A stretch of 39,228 bases of DNA, from NCBI GenBank assembly GCA_001513425.1, contig LFTR01000051.1, positions 9,056 through 48,283 of the forward strand. Reading direction: 5' to 3'. The position numbers and the translations under genes were made by a program. The notes under the pieces are model-generated. The model saw nothing but the letters and a program-made list of their open reading frames with translations, ran no database searches and was not told the origin of the DNA. Shown here in pieces: positions 1-9,648 of this stretch; position 1 is the first letter of the stretch, and the number at the start of each line of letters is the position of its first letter. The DNA comes from Clostridiales bacterium DTU024 (GTDB lineage Bacteria; Bacillota; Clostridia; Christensenellales; Aristaeellaceae).

Positions 1-871
1 GGGCATCCTTCGAAACAAACCATGTGCCCAAAGCCATGACCGCCAATGCAGCGAGGAATTGCAGCGTTGGCATTTCAAGGAAGATGAGAAAAGAGAGCGC
101 TGCTCCAATGAAAGGCGCAATGGCATAGTAAGCGCTGGTTTTCGCCGCGCCAAGCACGCGCTGTGCGTGAATGTACAGATAAATGCTCAGTCCGTACGTG
201 ATAAACCCCAAACACAGGCACAGGAAAACAACGCCCGGGGCGGGTGGGGAGTCGCCCAGTGCAAGGGAGATCGCCAGGGCGCCGGCGCCTGAGAAAAGGC
301 CCTTGATCACCACGATCTGCATGGGATTTTTGGATGACATCATGCGGGTGCAGTTGTTTTCGAGCCCCCAGCAAAGGCACGCGACAAGGACATACATTGA
401 GCCAACGGAAAACGCAAAACTGCCCATATCCTGGATGGACAGCATCATCGAGGCGAGGGTCACCAGGCCAAGGCCCAGCCAAAGCCTCCTTGAGATGACC
501 TCCCTAAAAAAGAGCAGCGCGATAAGAGAAGTAGCCGCTATTTCAAAATTGTTCAGCAGCGCCGCGTTGGCAGCAGTGGTGTTAAGAAGTCCGTACATCA
601 GTGCAATGGGGGCGGCAATATCCAGCAGCACCATCATGATGGTATACGGCAGTTCCTTTGCGGACAGTTTCTTTTCGCCCGCATGGCCGCCCGTTTTTTC
701 CCTAAACAGGTACAAAGCGCTCATGCCGATCCCGGCGCCCAAATACAGAAGCGCCGCCAGCATCGTTGGCGAAACCGTTTTCAGCAACAGCTTTGACAGC
801 GGCGCGTTGAGCGCGTAAAAAACGGCGGCCAGAGCCGCAAATGCGATGCCTTTGTGTCGATCGTCGGGCAT
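1..871 (-). CDS. DMT superfamily (EamA-type) transporter, C-terminus truncated by window edge
   Basis: Minus-strand open frame from ATG at 871 (MPDDRHKGIAFAALAAVFYALNAPLSKLLLKTVSPTMLAALLYLGAGIG...); repeated hydrophobic helices and EamA-like N-terminus. Not in the ORF track because the stop lies outside the window. Confidence 0.8.
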   Translation of the reverse strand, partial: MPDDRHKGIAFAALAAVFYALNAPLSKLLLKTVSPTMLAALLYLGAGIGMSALYLFREKTGGHAGEKKLSAKELPYTIMMVLLDIAAPIALMYGLLNTTAANAALLNNFEIAATSLIALLFFREVISRRLWLGLGLVTLASMMLSIQDMGSFAFSVGSMYVLVACLCWGLENNCTRMMSSKNPMQIVVIKGLFSGAGALAISLALGDSPPAPGVVFLCLCLGFITYGLSIYLYIHAQRVLGAAKTSAYYAIAPFIGAALSFLIFLEMPTLQFLAALAVMALGTWFVSKDA

Positions 872-942
872 TGATCCATCCTTTCTGTATGTTATAAAAT
901 CAAATAGTGTCAATGGAATTGTGATCGCGTTGTGACATTCTC

Positions 943-986
943 TGCTTTTCGAAAAAAGCTCCGTGGAATTTCCACTTTCAAAGTGG
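943..986 (-). terminator. Putative rho-independent terminator region with overlapping hairpins
   Basis: Minus strand CCACTTTGAAAGTGG overlapping GTGGAAATTCCAC, then GGAGCTTTTTTCG, downstream of the 1010-1954 CDS. Confidence 0.5.
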
Positions 987-1009
987 GCCTCCCGAGGGTC
1001 ATGGGCGGT

Positions 1010-1954
1010 TTATGTGTCGTAGATTTCCGGGTTGACCACGCTGGGCGGACGACGCCCTGCGAAAAACTCGGCAATGTTGTGCGCCGCTTCCGCTGCCATG
1101 TTGCGGCGGGCATGGACCGAATTGGTACCCATGTGCGGCTGCAGCACCACGTTATCCAGTTTCTTGAGGCGCGGGTTGACGTGCGGCTCATTGGGATAAA
1201 CATCCAGCCCCGCGCCGTAAAGGTGCCTGCATTCCAGCAGGTCGCAAAGCGCCTCCTCATCCACCACCGCGCCGCGGGCAGTATTGATGAGGATGCTGCC
1301 CTTTTTCATCATGTTGAGGCGTTCGCGGCTGAGCAGGTTGCGCGTTTCATCATTAAGCGGCGTATGGATGCTGATAACATCGCTTGTCCTAATTAAATCC
1401 TCCGGCGGCAGCCACCCGGGCACTGTTTCATGGCGATTGTGGTAAGAGACCTCCATGCCCAGCATGCGCGCCAGTTCCGCCATTTTGCTGCCGATACGGC
1501 CCATGCCGATAATGCCCAGGCGCCGTCCCTCCAAATTGAGGGCCATATGATCGCCCGACGCGAAATAGGGGCGCGTGTCTTCCTCGCGCATATGCCGGTC
1601 GAGCTGCGGGATTTGCCGCACCACGCTCAGCAGCAGCGCCAGCGCCAGCTCCGCCGTGGGCAGGGTGACGGAAAAGGGCGTATTGGTTACGGGAATGCGC
1701 CTCAACCCGGCGGCCGCGATATCCACGTTGTTGAAGCCCACCGCGCAGTTGGCGATGATCTTCAGGTTCGGCGCCTGCGCCAGCATATCCGCGTTCACCC
1801 TCCCCGACGCCAGCAGGGCATCCGCCTTTGGGAGGTACTTTTGCATATCTTCGCGGTGGAAACGCGTCCAGAGCGGGGGCATAATGATGGTGTGGCCGTC
1901 CAGTTCCCCAAAGCTTTCTGCGGGATAGCCTGCCATGACAAGAATGGTGGACAT
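1010..1954 (-). CDS. D-isomer-specific 2-hydroxyacid dehydrogenase (glyoxylate/hydroxypyruvate reductase-like)
   Basis: 314 aa; LGIIGMGRIGSKMAELARMLGM nucleotide-binding motif, ILINTARGAVVDEEAL, catalytic-region QPHMGTNS. Confidence 0.9.
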   Translation of the reverse strand: MSTILVMAGYPAESFGELDGHTIIMPPLWTRFHREDMQKYLPKADALLASGRVNADMLAQAPNLKIIANCAVGFNNVDIAAAGLRRIPVTNTPFSVTLPTAELALALLLSVVRQIPQLDRHMREEDTRPYFASGDHMALNLEGRRLGIIGMGRIGSKMAELARMLGMEVSYHNRHETVPGWLPPEDLIRTSDVISIHTPLNDETRNLLSRERLNMMKKGSILINTARGAVVDEEALCDLLECRHLYGAGLDVYPNEPHVNPRLKKLDNVVLQPHMGTNSVHARRNMAAEAAHNIAEFFAGRRPPSVVNPEIYDT

Positions 1955-1987
1955 CGTATACCTCCTCAGGAAGGATCATTTGCTGCT

Positions 1988-3130
1988 TTAGAGCGTATGG
2001 GCGCGGACATCGCGCAATTTTTCCGTCATCCCGGTCATCAGAAGGACCATGATCAGCGCCGCGGCGGGGAGAAAAGCAATATACGCGTCCCCTGCTATTT
2101 GGCCAAACAGCGCCGGCACCAGAAGCGTACCCGTATACGCGCTCGCCATCTGCAGTCCGATAATATATGGCGAAAAGGCTTCCCCAAAGTGGAAAGGCGT
2201 GCGGTGGATCAATAGGGGATAGATGGGCGCGCAGCCAAGGCCTACAACAAACAGTGCAAACGGGGCGGCGAAAAGGGGCAGCAGTTGCAGCAATAACAGA
2301 CCCATAAGGATCAGCCCTTCGCCCAGACGCAGCATGCCTTGGTGTGAGAATTTTTCCGCGAGAAAACCGCTGAGCATTCTGCCCGCCGTAATGCCGGCAA
2401 AGAAAAGCCCCGCAAACGCGGCGGCGTCGGCTTTGGGCGCGCCGCGTGCCAACACGAGGTAGGAGCTGCTCCACAGCCCCATCAGCGCTTCGGCGGCGCA
2501 GTAGAAAAAGAATGCGCTCAGTGCGGGCAGTACGCCGGGGACCCGCAAAAGGTCCTTGTAGCGCGGCGACCGTTCGGCCGCGGCGTTTTTCTCGATCCCC
2601 TTGTCCTGCCACTTAGGCAGAGCGCGCAGCAAAATGACGGACAGCCCGATCTGCAGTGCCGCAATGATCAGATACCCCAACCGCCAGCTGCCCCGTGTCA
2701 GCGCCATCAGCATGGGCCCGGCGGAAGCCCCCAGCCCCCAGAAGCTGTGCAGCCAGCTCATGTGCTTGGCTTCATAGTGCAAGGAAACATAGCTGTTGAG
2801 TGCGGCATCCACGGCGCCAGCGCCCAGGCCCAGTGGGACCGCCAGTACCATCAGCATCCACGCGGATCGGACAAACGCATAGCCTGTCAGCGCCAGCGCG
2901 GTTGCGATGACGCTCATCACCAGCAGTTTGCCCGTACCCAGTTTGCGCAGGATGCGTGCGGAAAAGAGACTGGACAGGATAGTGCCCAATGCCGTTACCA
3001 TGTTGATAAGCCCCGCGGCTTCCACCGATGCCCCAAGATCGGGGTACATCATGGGCCACGCCGCGCCCAGCACGGCGTCCGGAAGCCCCAGGGAAATGAA
3101 ACTCAAATAGATGATCACCAGCAGCGTCAT
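1988..3130 (-). CDS. MFS transporter
   Basis: 380 aa, about 12 hydrophobic segments; MFS-like layout (ISLGLPDAVLGAAWPMMYPDLG...). Confidence 0.85.
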   Translation of the reverse strand: MTLLVIIYLSFISLGLPDAVLGAAWPMMYPDLGASVEAAGLINMVTALGTILSSLFSARILRKLGTGKLLVMSVIATALALTGYAFVRSAWMLMVLAVPLGLGAGAVDAALNSYVSLHYEAKHMSWLHSFWGLGASAGPMLMALTRGSWRLGYLIIAALQIGLSVILLRALPKWQDKGIEKNAAAERSPRYKDLLRVPGVLPALSAFFFYCAAEALMGLWSSSYLVLARGAPKADAAAFAGLFFAGITAGRMLSGFLAEKFSHQGMLRLGEGLILMGLLLLQLLPLFAAPFALFVVGLGCAPIYPLLIHRTPFHFGEAFSPYIIGLQMASAYTGTLLVPALFGQIAGDAYIAFLPAAALIMVLLMTGMTEKLRDVRAHTL

Positions 3131-3289
3131 ATATGATCCCTTCCGTTAACCAAGAAATGGTGCGTTCAGCGCTCTCCTTGCGGCCCAAGGGGACGCGTGC
3201 TTCATCCGTGGATCTGGGGGAAGCCCAGGCGTACCAAAAAAACCAAAGCAGAAGCAGCGAAGCGCCTTTTTTCAGCATCCCTGTTTCCG

Positions 3290-3328
3290 CCGGAAAAAGG
3301 GAGTGCAACTCGTTCTTGTTGCACTCCC
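3290..3328 (-). terminator. Rho-independent terminator of purA
   Basis: Minus strand GGGAGTGCAAC-aagaacga-GTTGCACTCCC-TTTTTCC: perfect 11-bp stem plus U tract immediately downstream of the purA stop. Confidence 0.9.
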
Positions 3329-3334
3329 AAAGGG

Positions 3335-4609
3335 TCAGCGGTAAATGATAGCGTCTCTGTGCGGTCCATTGGAGAGCATGCGCAGCGGCGTGCCGATGCG
3401 TTCTTCTATAAACTCTACGTACTTGCGGCAGTTTTCGGGGAGGTCGCTATACGTGCGCACATCCTTAACATCTGTTTTCCAGCCCGGCAGCGTTTCATAA
3501 ACGGGCGTAGCGCGCTGAAGGTCGGGTGTCACGGGGAAATCCATGCTCACAGTGCCGTCCAGTTCGTAGCCCACGCACACCTTGATCTCATCCAGATAGC
3601 TCAGGACATCCAGATTGGTCATGGCACACTCGGTCGCGCCCTGCACCATGCAGCCATAACGCGTTGCCACGCAGTCAAACCAGCCCACGTCGCGCGGGCG
3701 CCCGGTCTTCGCGCCGTATTCGCCGGCGTCCCCGCCGCGCTTGCGCAGTTCTTCCGCTTCGTCGCCCGTCATTTTGGTCGGGAAGACGCCGGTGCCGACG
3801 CTGGAGGAATAGGCCTTGGTGACGGCGATCACCCGGGTGATCGCCCAGGGCGGCAGTCCCGCGCCCACCGTTGCGTACCCCGCCAGGGGCGACGAGGACG
3901 TCGTGTAGGGGAAAATGCCGTGGTCCGGGTCGCGCAGCGCGCCCAATTGGCCTTCCAGAAGGATGCTCTTGTCCGCCTTCAAAGCGGCATGCAGGTATTG
4001 CGTGGAGTCCACGACCATATGCTTGATCTGCTGTCCCAAAGCATAGTACTTTTCCGTATATTCATCGGCGTTCAGCAGCGGCTTATGGTACAAGTGCTCC
4101 AATAGGATGTTCTTTTTGATAAAGGACGCCTTCAGCCTCTCATGCAAAACATCTTTGTCCAACAAGTGGCACACCTGTATGCCCACCTTGGCGGCTTTGT
4201 CGCTGTAAAAGGGCGCGATGCCCGATTTGGTGGAGCCAAACTTGAAGTCCCGCAGGCGCTCTTCTTCATAGGTGTCCATTAGAACGTGACAGTCCATCAA
4301 CACCTGCGCGCGGCTGGAGATCATGAGCTGTGGCTGCGGCGCACCCTTGGAGAGGACCTCGCCCATTTCCTTAAGCAATGCATCAATGTCCAGCGCGACG
4401 CCGGGGCCGATCAGATTATCCACACCTGCGTTAAAAATGCCGCTGGGCAACAGGTGCAAAGCGAATTTTCCGTATTCGTTGATGATGGTGTGGCCCGCGT
4501 TGGCACCGCCCTGAAAGCGGATGACAATGTCGCTGCCCTTCGCCAACACGTCCGTCAGTTTGCCCTTGCCTTCATCTCCCCAGTTTGCTCCAACAATAGC
4601 ACGAACCAT
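3335..4609 (-). CDS. purA: Adenylosuccinate synthetase
   Basis: 424 aa; N-terminus VRAIVGANWGDEGKGKLTDVLA and VGAGLPPWAITRVIAVTKAYSSSVGTGVFPT are PurA signatures. Confidence 0.97.
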   Translation of the reverse strand: MVRAIVGANWGDEGKGKLTDVLAKGSDIVIRFQGGANAGHTIINEYGKFALHLLPSGIFNAGVDNLIGPGVALDIDALLKEMGEVLSKGAPQPQLMISSRAQVLMDCHVLMDTYEEERLRDFKFGSTKSGIAPFYSDKAAKVGIQVCHLLDKDVLHERLKASFIKKNILLEHLYHKPLLNADEYTEKYYALGQQIKHMVVDSTQYLHAALKADKSILLEGQLGALRDPDHGIFPYTTSSSPLAGYATVGAGLPPWAITRVIAVTKAYSSSVGTGVFPTKMTGDEAEELRKRGGDAGEYGAKTGRPRDVGWFDCVATRYGCMVQGATECAMTNLDVLSYLDEIKVCVGYELDGTVSMDFPVTPDLQRATPVYETLPGWKTDVKDVRTYSDLPENCRKYVEFIEERIGTPLRMLSNGPHRDAIIYR

Positions 4610-4647
4610 TCTTGAACCTCCCTATATCGCTGTAAGTGATTGCCTGT

Positions 4648-5871
4648 TTATAAAATGCCTATGATCCGCGCCGAGGCTTCCGCTGCCGATTCGCGGCTGC
4701 CAAAGGCGGTCAGGCGAAAATAGCCTTCGCCGCAGGGGCCAAAGCCCGCGCCGGGCGTGCCCACGACGTGCGCTTTGTTGAGCAGAAAATCAAAGAAATT
4801 CCATGACGGCATGTTGTCCGGCGTCCTCATCCAGATGTAGGGCGCGTCAACGCCCCCGTAGACGCTCAGACCGCCTTTTCTCAGCGTGTCCAGAATGACT
4901 CCGGCATTATCCAGATAGTAGCGGATATTCTGGCGTGTTTCCTCTTGCCCTTTGGTATCATACACGGCGGCTGCCGCTGCCTGCACGGGGTAGGAAACGC
5001 CGTTGTTCTTGCTGCCGGTGCGGCGTTTCCACATGCGGTTGAGGGATACTTTTTCGCCGTTTCCGTCAAGGCCCATAACGCTGTGCGGGATCACCGTATA
5101 GGCGCAGCGCACGCCGGTAAACCCGGCTGTTTTGGAGAACGAGCAGCACTCGATGGCGACATCCTTGGCGCCTTCGATCTCGTAAATGGACAGCGGGATA
5201 TCATCGCTTGTTACAAATGCCTTGTAGGCGGCATCAAAAATGATGAGGGCATCGTTTTCGCGCGCCCAGTCCACGTATTTTTTCAGCTGCGTGCGCGTCA
5301 GCACTGTGCCGGTAGGGTTATTGGGATAGCATAGGTACAGCACATCCGCCTTTTTATCGGGCAGCGGGGGCTCAAAATCGTTTTCTGCCGTGGCGGGCAG
5401 GTAAACGGCGCGTGTCCATTTTCCGTCAACATATTCGCCCAACCGCCCCGCCATGGCGTTGCTGTCCACATACACGGGGTAGACCGGGTCGGTCAGCGCG
5501 ATCACAGCGTCTTGGGAGAACAGTTCCTGTATGGCCGCGGCATCCGTCTTGGCGCCGTCGGAGATGAATATTTCGCTGTCTTTAAGGCTGACGCCCCGGG
5601 AAGAATAATCGTGGCGGTTGATCTTTTCCACCAGAAAAGCGTAGCCTTCCCCCGGCGGATAGCCGCGAAAACCTTCTTGCGTCGCCATGCCCAGTGCCGC
5701 GTCCGCAAACTTCCGCGCCACATAGGGCGAGAGGGGACGCGTCACGTCCCCGATGCCCAAGCGCAGTACCTGCGCGTCGGGATGCGCTTCTTCAAACGCC
5801 GATACCCGCGACGCGATCTCGGCAAACAAATAACTGCCCGGCAGCGTCGCTATGCTGCTGTTTATTTTCAT
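4648..5871 (-). CDS. dapL: LL-diaminopimelate aminotransferase
   Basis: Likely start at 5871 (MKINSSIATLPGSYLFAEIASRV); LRLGIGDVTRPL, PNNPTGTVLT, SFSKTAGFTGVRCAYTVIP typical of DapL. The ORF track start at 5922 overlaps dapF. Confidence 0.95.
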   Translation of the reverse strand: MKINSSIATLPGSYLFAEIASRVSAFEEAHPDAQVLRLGIGDVTRPLSPYVARKFADAALGMATQEGFRGYPPGEGYAFLVEKINRHDYSSRGVSLKDSEIFISDGAKTDAAAIQELFSQDAVIALTDPVYPVYVDSNAMAGRLGEYVDGKWTRAVYLPATAENDFEPPLPDKKADVLYLCYPNNPTGTVLTRTQLKKYVDWARENDALIIFDAAYKAFVTSDDIPLSIYEIEGAKDVAIECCSFSKTAGFTGVRCAYTVIPHSVMGLDGNGEKVSLNRMWKRRTGSKNNGVSYPVQAAAAAVYDTKGQEETRQNIRYYLDNAGVILDTLRKGGLSVYGGVDAPYIWMRTPDNMPSWNFFDFLLNKAHVVGTPGAGFGPCGEGYFRLTAFGSRESAAEASARIIGIL

Positions 5872-5881
5872 GCTTATCTCC

Positions 5882-6727
5882 CTAAACTGCCGAGTCTTCC
5901 AGCCACTCGCCGTCAAAAACATAGGAGGCGGGACCGGACTGGTAAACGTGATTATCTTCAGCGTTCCAGCATAATTCCAGGTTGCCGCCGGATAACTTCA
6001 CCTGCGCGGTGCGGTCACTCATGCCGCACAGGACAGCCGCCACCAGGGCGGCGCTGGCGCCCGTACCACAGGCCAGGGTTTCGCCTGCTCCGCGCTCCCA
6101 TACGCGCATCTGGAGGATATCGCGCCTGATGACGCGCACAAACTCCACGTTGGTGCGGCGTGGGAACAGCGGATGGTTTTCGAACATCGGTCCCAGAGTT
6201 TGCAGGTCGATCACTTCCGGGTCGCGCACAAACACCACGCAGTGGGGATTGCCCATGTTGACGCAGGTCACAAACCAGCTTTGTCCCAAAATTTGCAGGC
6301 GGTGGCGCAGCACGATTTCACCCGGCAAGTCCACCGTGATGTTCTTGGGGTTCAATTCCGGGCTGCCCATGTCCACGCGCACGCGCGTCACTTTGCCATC
6401 TTCCACCGTCAAGAGCAGCTGGCGTACGCCGGACTTGGTCGAGAGCGTGATTTCCTTCTTGTCTGTCATGCCGCGCTCAAAGACATAGCGTCCGATACAC
6501 CTGGAGGCATTGCCGCACATTTCGGCTTCCGAGCCGTCAGAGTTGAAAATGCGCATGCCAAAGTCCGCCGTGTCGCTGTGTTCTATGAGCACCAGTCCGT
6601 CCGCGCCCACACCAAAGTGCGGCTTGCTCATCACAATCGCCTGGCGGGAGGGGTCGGCTACCATTTCCTCGAAACAGTTGACAAAGATGTAGTCATTGCC
6701 AATACCGTGCATTTTCGTAAATCGCAT
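5882..6727 (-). CDS. dapF: Diaminopimelate epimerase
   Basis: 281 aa; MRFTKMHGIGNDYIFVNC, MCGNASRCIGRYV, ACGTGASAALVAAV with both catalytic Cys regions. Confidence 0.96.
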   Translation of the reverse strand: MRFTKMHGIGNDYIFVNCFEEMVADPSRQAIVMSKPHFGVGADGLVLIEHSDTADFGMRIFNSDGSEAEMCGNASRCIGRYVFERGMTDKKEITLSTKSGVRQLLLTVEDGKVTRVRVDMGSPELNPKNITVDLPGEIVLRHRLQILGQSWFVTCVNMGNPHCVVFVRDPEVIDLQTLGPMFENHPLFPRRTNVEFVRVIRRDILQMRVWERGAGETLACGTGASAALVAAVLCGMSDRTAQVKLSGGNLELCWNAEDNHVYQSGPASYVFDGEWLEDSAV

Positions 6728-6742
6728 GGTTGTTCCTTTCTC

Positions 6743-8449
6743 CTACATTTTTTCCGGCGCTTCCACCCCGATGAGGCTAAGGCCGGTTCCAATGACTTCC
6801 CGCGCAGCTTTGGTCAGTTCCAGGCGTGCCCGGGTCCCGTTCAGGTCTTCCGCGATAATGCGGTGCTCGTAGTAGTATTTGTTGTATTTCTTGGCTATTT
6901 CTGTGACGGCACGGGTGATGACATACGGTTCGTTGCGCTGCATGGCTTCCTCCACTTCCTCCGGGAAGCGTGAGAGGAGCAACAGAAGCTGCAGCGCTTC
7001 ATCATTATCCAGTGCCGAATAATCAGGCTCTGCCGCAATGTCTTCGCCCTTTTTCAATACGCTGCCGCAGCGGGCAAACGTGTACTGCACATACGGGCCC
7101 GTTTCCCCGTCAAAATTAAGGGCGCGGTCCCACCAGAAATCAATGTCCTTGATGCGGTTGTTGTACAGGGTGGAAAAAACCACCGCGCCGACGCCCACTT
7201 GCTTGGCGACCAGTTCCTTGTTTTCAATGTCCGGACTTTTCTCTTCCAGGATGTCCAGTGCCTTTTCCTGCGCTTTGTCAAGCAGTTCATCCAGGTGTAT
7301 GACATTGCCGCGGCGTGTCGAGAGGGCCTCGCCCTCGTAGGACACCATGCCAAAGGCGACATGTTCCATATGGCCCGCCCATGCATAGCCCATTTTGCGC
7401 AGTACGGCGAACAATTGCCTGAAATGCAGATCCTGCTGGTAGGCGACCACGTAAAGGCATTTGGAAAAATCGTATGTTTTCTTGCGGTACAGCGCCGCCG
7501 CCAGATCGCGCGTGGCATACAGCGTCGCGCCGTCGGATTTGAGGATCAGGCAGGGGGGCATCCCCTCGTCTTCCAGATCCACAACCCACGCGCCCTGGCT
7601 TTGAACAAGCAGGCCTTTGTCGCGCAGTTCGTCGATCACCACACCCATTTTGTCGTTGAAAAAGCTTTCGCCGTCATAGGAGTCAAATGTCACGCCCAGA
7701 ATATCGTATACCTTTTGCGCGTCCTTGAGGGTCATTTCTTTGAAATGGTTAAAAATGGAAAGGGCTTCTTCGTCCCCTTCCTCGATTTTTTTGAACCATG
7801 CGCGGCCTTCGTTTTCCAGTTCCGGGTCAGTTTCGGCTTCCTTGTGGAAACGGACGTAAAGGTCGCTCAGCGCTTCCACGCCGCCTGAGCGGATCATGTC
7901 CCTGGTGCCCCAGCGCTTGTAGGCGGAGATCATCTTGCCAAACTGCGTGCCCCAGTCGCCCAAGTGGTTGATTGAGACCGTGCGATACCCCAAAAAGCCG
8001 TAGATACGCGTCAATGCCGCGCCAATCACGGTGGTGGAGAGGTGGCCGATGTGGAAACGCTTGGCAATATTGATGGAGGAAAAATCAATGCAGACTGTCT
8101 TGCCCCTTCCCTGAGTGGAGGAGCCCCATTGCCCGGGCGAAGCCAATACATCCTCGATCACGCCGCGGGCAAAAGCCGTGCGGTTCAAAAAGAAATTAAG
8201 GTAGCCGCCCGCAGTCTCCGCCCGCGCCAAATCCGGCGCGTCGATAAAATCGTTTAAGCGCCCGGCGATCTGAGGCGGTCCCATTTTGAGCAGTTTTGAC
8301 AACCTGAAACAGGGGAACGCATAGTCCCCCATGTTGGTGTCCGGCGGTACTTCCAGCATGCCCGGAATATCTTGTGGCGCATCAGTCCCGGGAAAAGCCA
8401 ATCCAATCGCGCGGGCGATCAGCTCCGCGATACTCGTTTTCCAGTCCAT
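6743..8449 (-). CDS. argS: Arginyl-tRNA synthetase
   Basis: Likely start at 8449 (MDWKTSIAELIARAIG); DFSSINIAKRFHIGHLSTTVIG (HIGH motif), class I ArgRS C-terminal anticodon-binding domain. Confidence 0.95.
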   Translation of the reverse strand: MDWKTSIAELIARAIGLAFPGTDAPQDIPGMLEVPPDTNMGDYAFPCFRLSKLLKMGPPQIAGRLNDFIDAPDLARAETAGGYLNFFLNRTAFARGVIEDVLASPGQWGSSTQGRGKTVCIDFSSINIAKRFHIGHLSTTVIGAALTRIYGFLGYRTVSINHLGDWGTQFGKMISAYKRWGTRDMIRSGGVEALSDLYVRFHKEAETDPELENEGRAWFKKIEEGDEEALSIFNHFKEMTLKDAQKVYDILGVTFDSYDGESFFNDKMGVVIDELRDKGLLVQSQGAWVVDLEDEGMPPCLILKSDGATLYATRDLAAALYRKKTYDFSKCLYVVAYQQDLHFRQLFAVLRKMGYAWAGHMEHVAFGMVSYEGEALSTRRGNVIHLDELLDKAQEKALDILEEKSPDIENKELVAKQVGVGAVVFSTLYNNRIKDIDFWWDRALNFDGETGPYVQYTFARCGSVLKKGEDIAAEPDYSALDNDEALQLLLLLSRFPEEVEEAMQRNEPYVITRAVTEIAKKYNKYYYEHRIIAEDLNGTRARLELTKAAREVIGTGLSLIGVEAPEKM

Positions 8450-8556
8450 GCCTTCCTCCCTCCGGAAAATCACACGTAATGATACCATGTTCTTCCATCA
8501 GGCGCAAGAATCGGAGCCGGTCGACAAATCTGCATTATCGCGCAATACCAACACTG

Positions 8557-9591
8557 TTACATCCGCTCTTTATAGGCGCGCGTGTACTGCGCGGTGACAA
8601 GATCGGGCCGGCCGTAACGCCACGCCAGATCATTTGCCTTGTTCGGGTTGCGCAGCAGCTCACGTCCCAAGGCGGCCAGGTCGCAGCTGCCGCCCTCCAG
8701 GGCCTGCACGATCAGCTGGTCCTCATCCAGAAAGCCGACCCCGATGACCGGAAGGCCGGTGCCGTTCCTGATCTGCGCCGCCAGGGGCAAAAGGTAGCCG
8801 GGGTAAGGATGGACGGAAGCTTTCTGCAGCCCGCCGGCGGATACGTGGACCATATCCATCTTGCGGGGCAACCCTTTGATCCATTTGATCCAGTCCGCGG
8901 GCGTCACGCCGCCTTCCAGCCAGTCCGTGGCGGAGATGCGTATCCACAGCGCCTTGTCTTTGGGCCAGGTTTCATCAATAGCCGCCACAGCCTTATTGAG
9001 AAACAGGGAGCGATCCTGCCCGTAGGCATCATCACGAGCGTTGGACAGGGGGGACAAAAACTGATGGATCAAATAGCCGTGCGCGGCGTGGATCTCAAGT
9101 CCTTCAAAGCCCGCCGCGTCCGCTCTTGAAGCCGCCTCGCGGTAAGCGTCCAACACTTCTTCAATATCCCGGGAAGTCATTTCTTCATATGTGACAGGAT
9201 GGTCGTTGTAAGCGACAGCGGAGGGAGCCAGATGCCTGTTGTCTTTGGTGACCGCCTTGCGCCCCGCGTGGTTGATCTGCAGCGACGGCACCGCGCCTTG
9301 CTCCTTGATAGCTTTGGTCAGACGGGCCATGCCTTCGATCTGCTTGTCTTCCCATATCCCCAGACATTCATTGCTGATGCGGCCTTCGGGGCGTATTGCG
9401 GTGGCTTCCACGATGATCAGGCCGACTTGCCCGATGGCGCGCGCCGCATAGTGCGCCAGGTGGAAATCAGTTACCCCGCCGTCTTGCCTGCATGCGGAGT
9501 ACATGCACATCGGCGGCATGACGAGGCGGTTCTTTAGCTCCATGTTATTGATCTTGAGGGGTTCAAAAAGTCTCACGCCGTTTCCTTTCAA
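8557..9591 (-). CDS. NADH:flavin oxidoreductase, Old Yellow Enzyme family (NamA/YqjM-like)
   Basis: 344 aa; RLFEPLKINNMELKNRLVMPPMCMYSA, EIHAAHGYLIHQFLSPLSN, C-terminal GRELLRNPNKAN. Confidence 0.93.
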   Translation of the reverse strand: MKGNGVRLFEPLKINNMELKNRLVMPPMCMYSACRQDGGVTDFHLAHYAARAIGQVGLIIVEATAIRPEGRISNECLGIWEDKQIEGMARLTKAIKEQGAVPSLQINHAGRKAVTKDNRHLAPSAVAYNDHPVTYEEMTSRDIEEVLDAYREAASRADAAGFEGLEIHAAHGYLIHQFLSPLSNARDDAYGQDRSLFLNKAVAAIDETWPKDKALWIRISATDWLEGGVTPADWIKWIKGLPRKMDMVHVSAGGLQKASVHPYPGYLLPLAAQIRNGTGLPVIGVGFLDEDQLIVQALEGGSCDLAALGRELLRNPNKANDLAWRYGRPDLVTAQYTRAYKERM

Positions 9592-9648
9592 GCTGCCGCC
9601 TTGTCATCATTTTAGGCGGGATGATCTGTGAATACGCTGTATGAAGGC

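Noticed and set aside
183-818. Plus-strand 211-aa ORF
   Set aside because: Antisense to the EamA-type transporter, whose minus-strand translation has recognisable membrane helices.
1428-2612. 394-aa minus-strand ORF
   Set aside because: Arg/Gly/Ala-rich shadow frame overlapping both the dehydrogenase and the MFS transporter; no family resemblance.
3197-4105. 302-aa plus-strand ORF
   Set aside because: Antisense to purA; low-complexity His/Arg-rich composition of a high-GC shadow frame.
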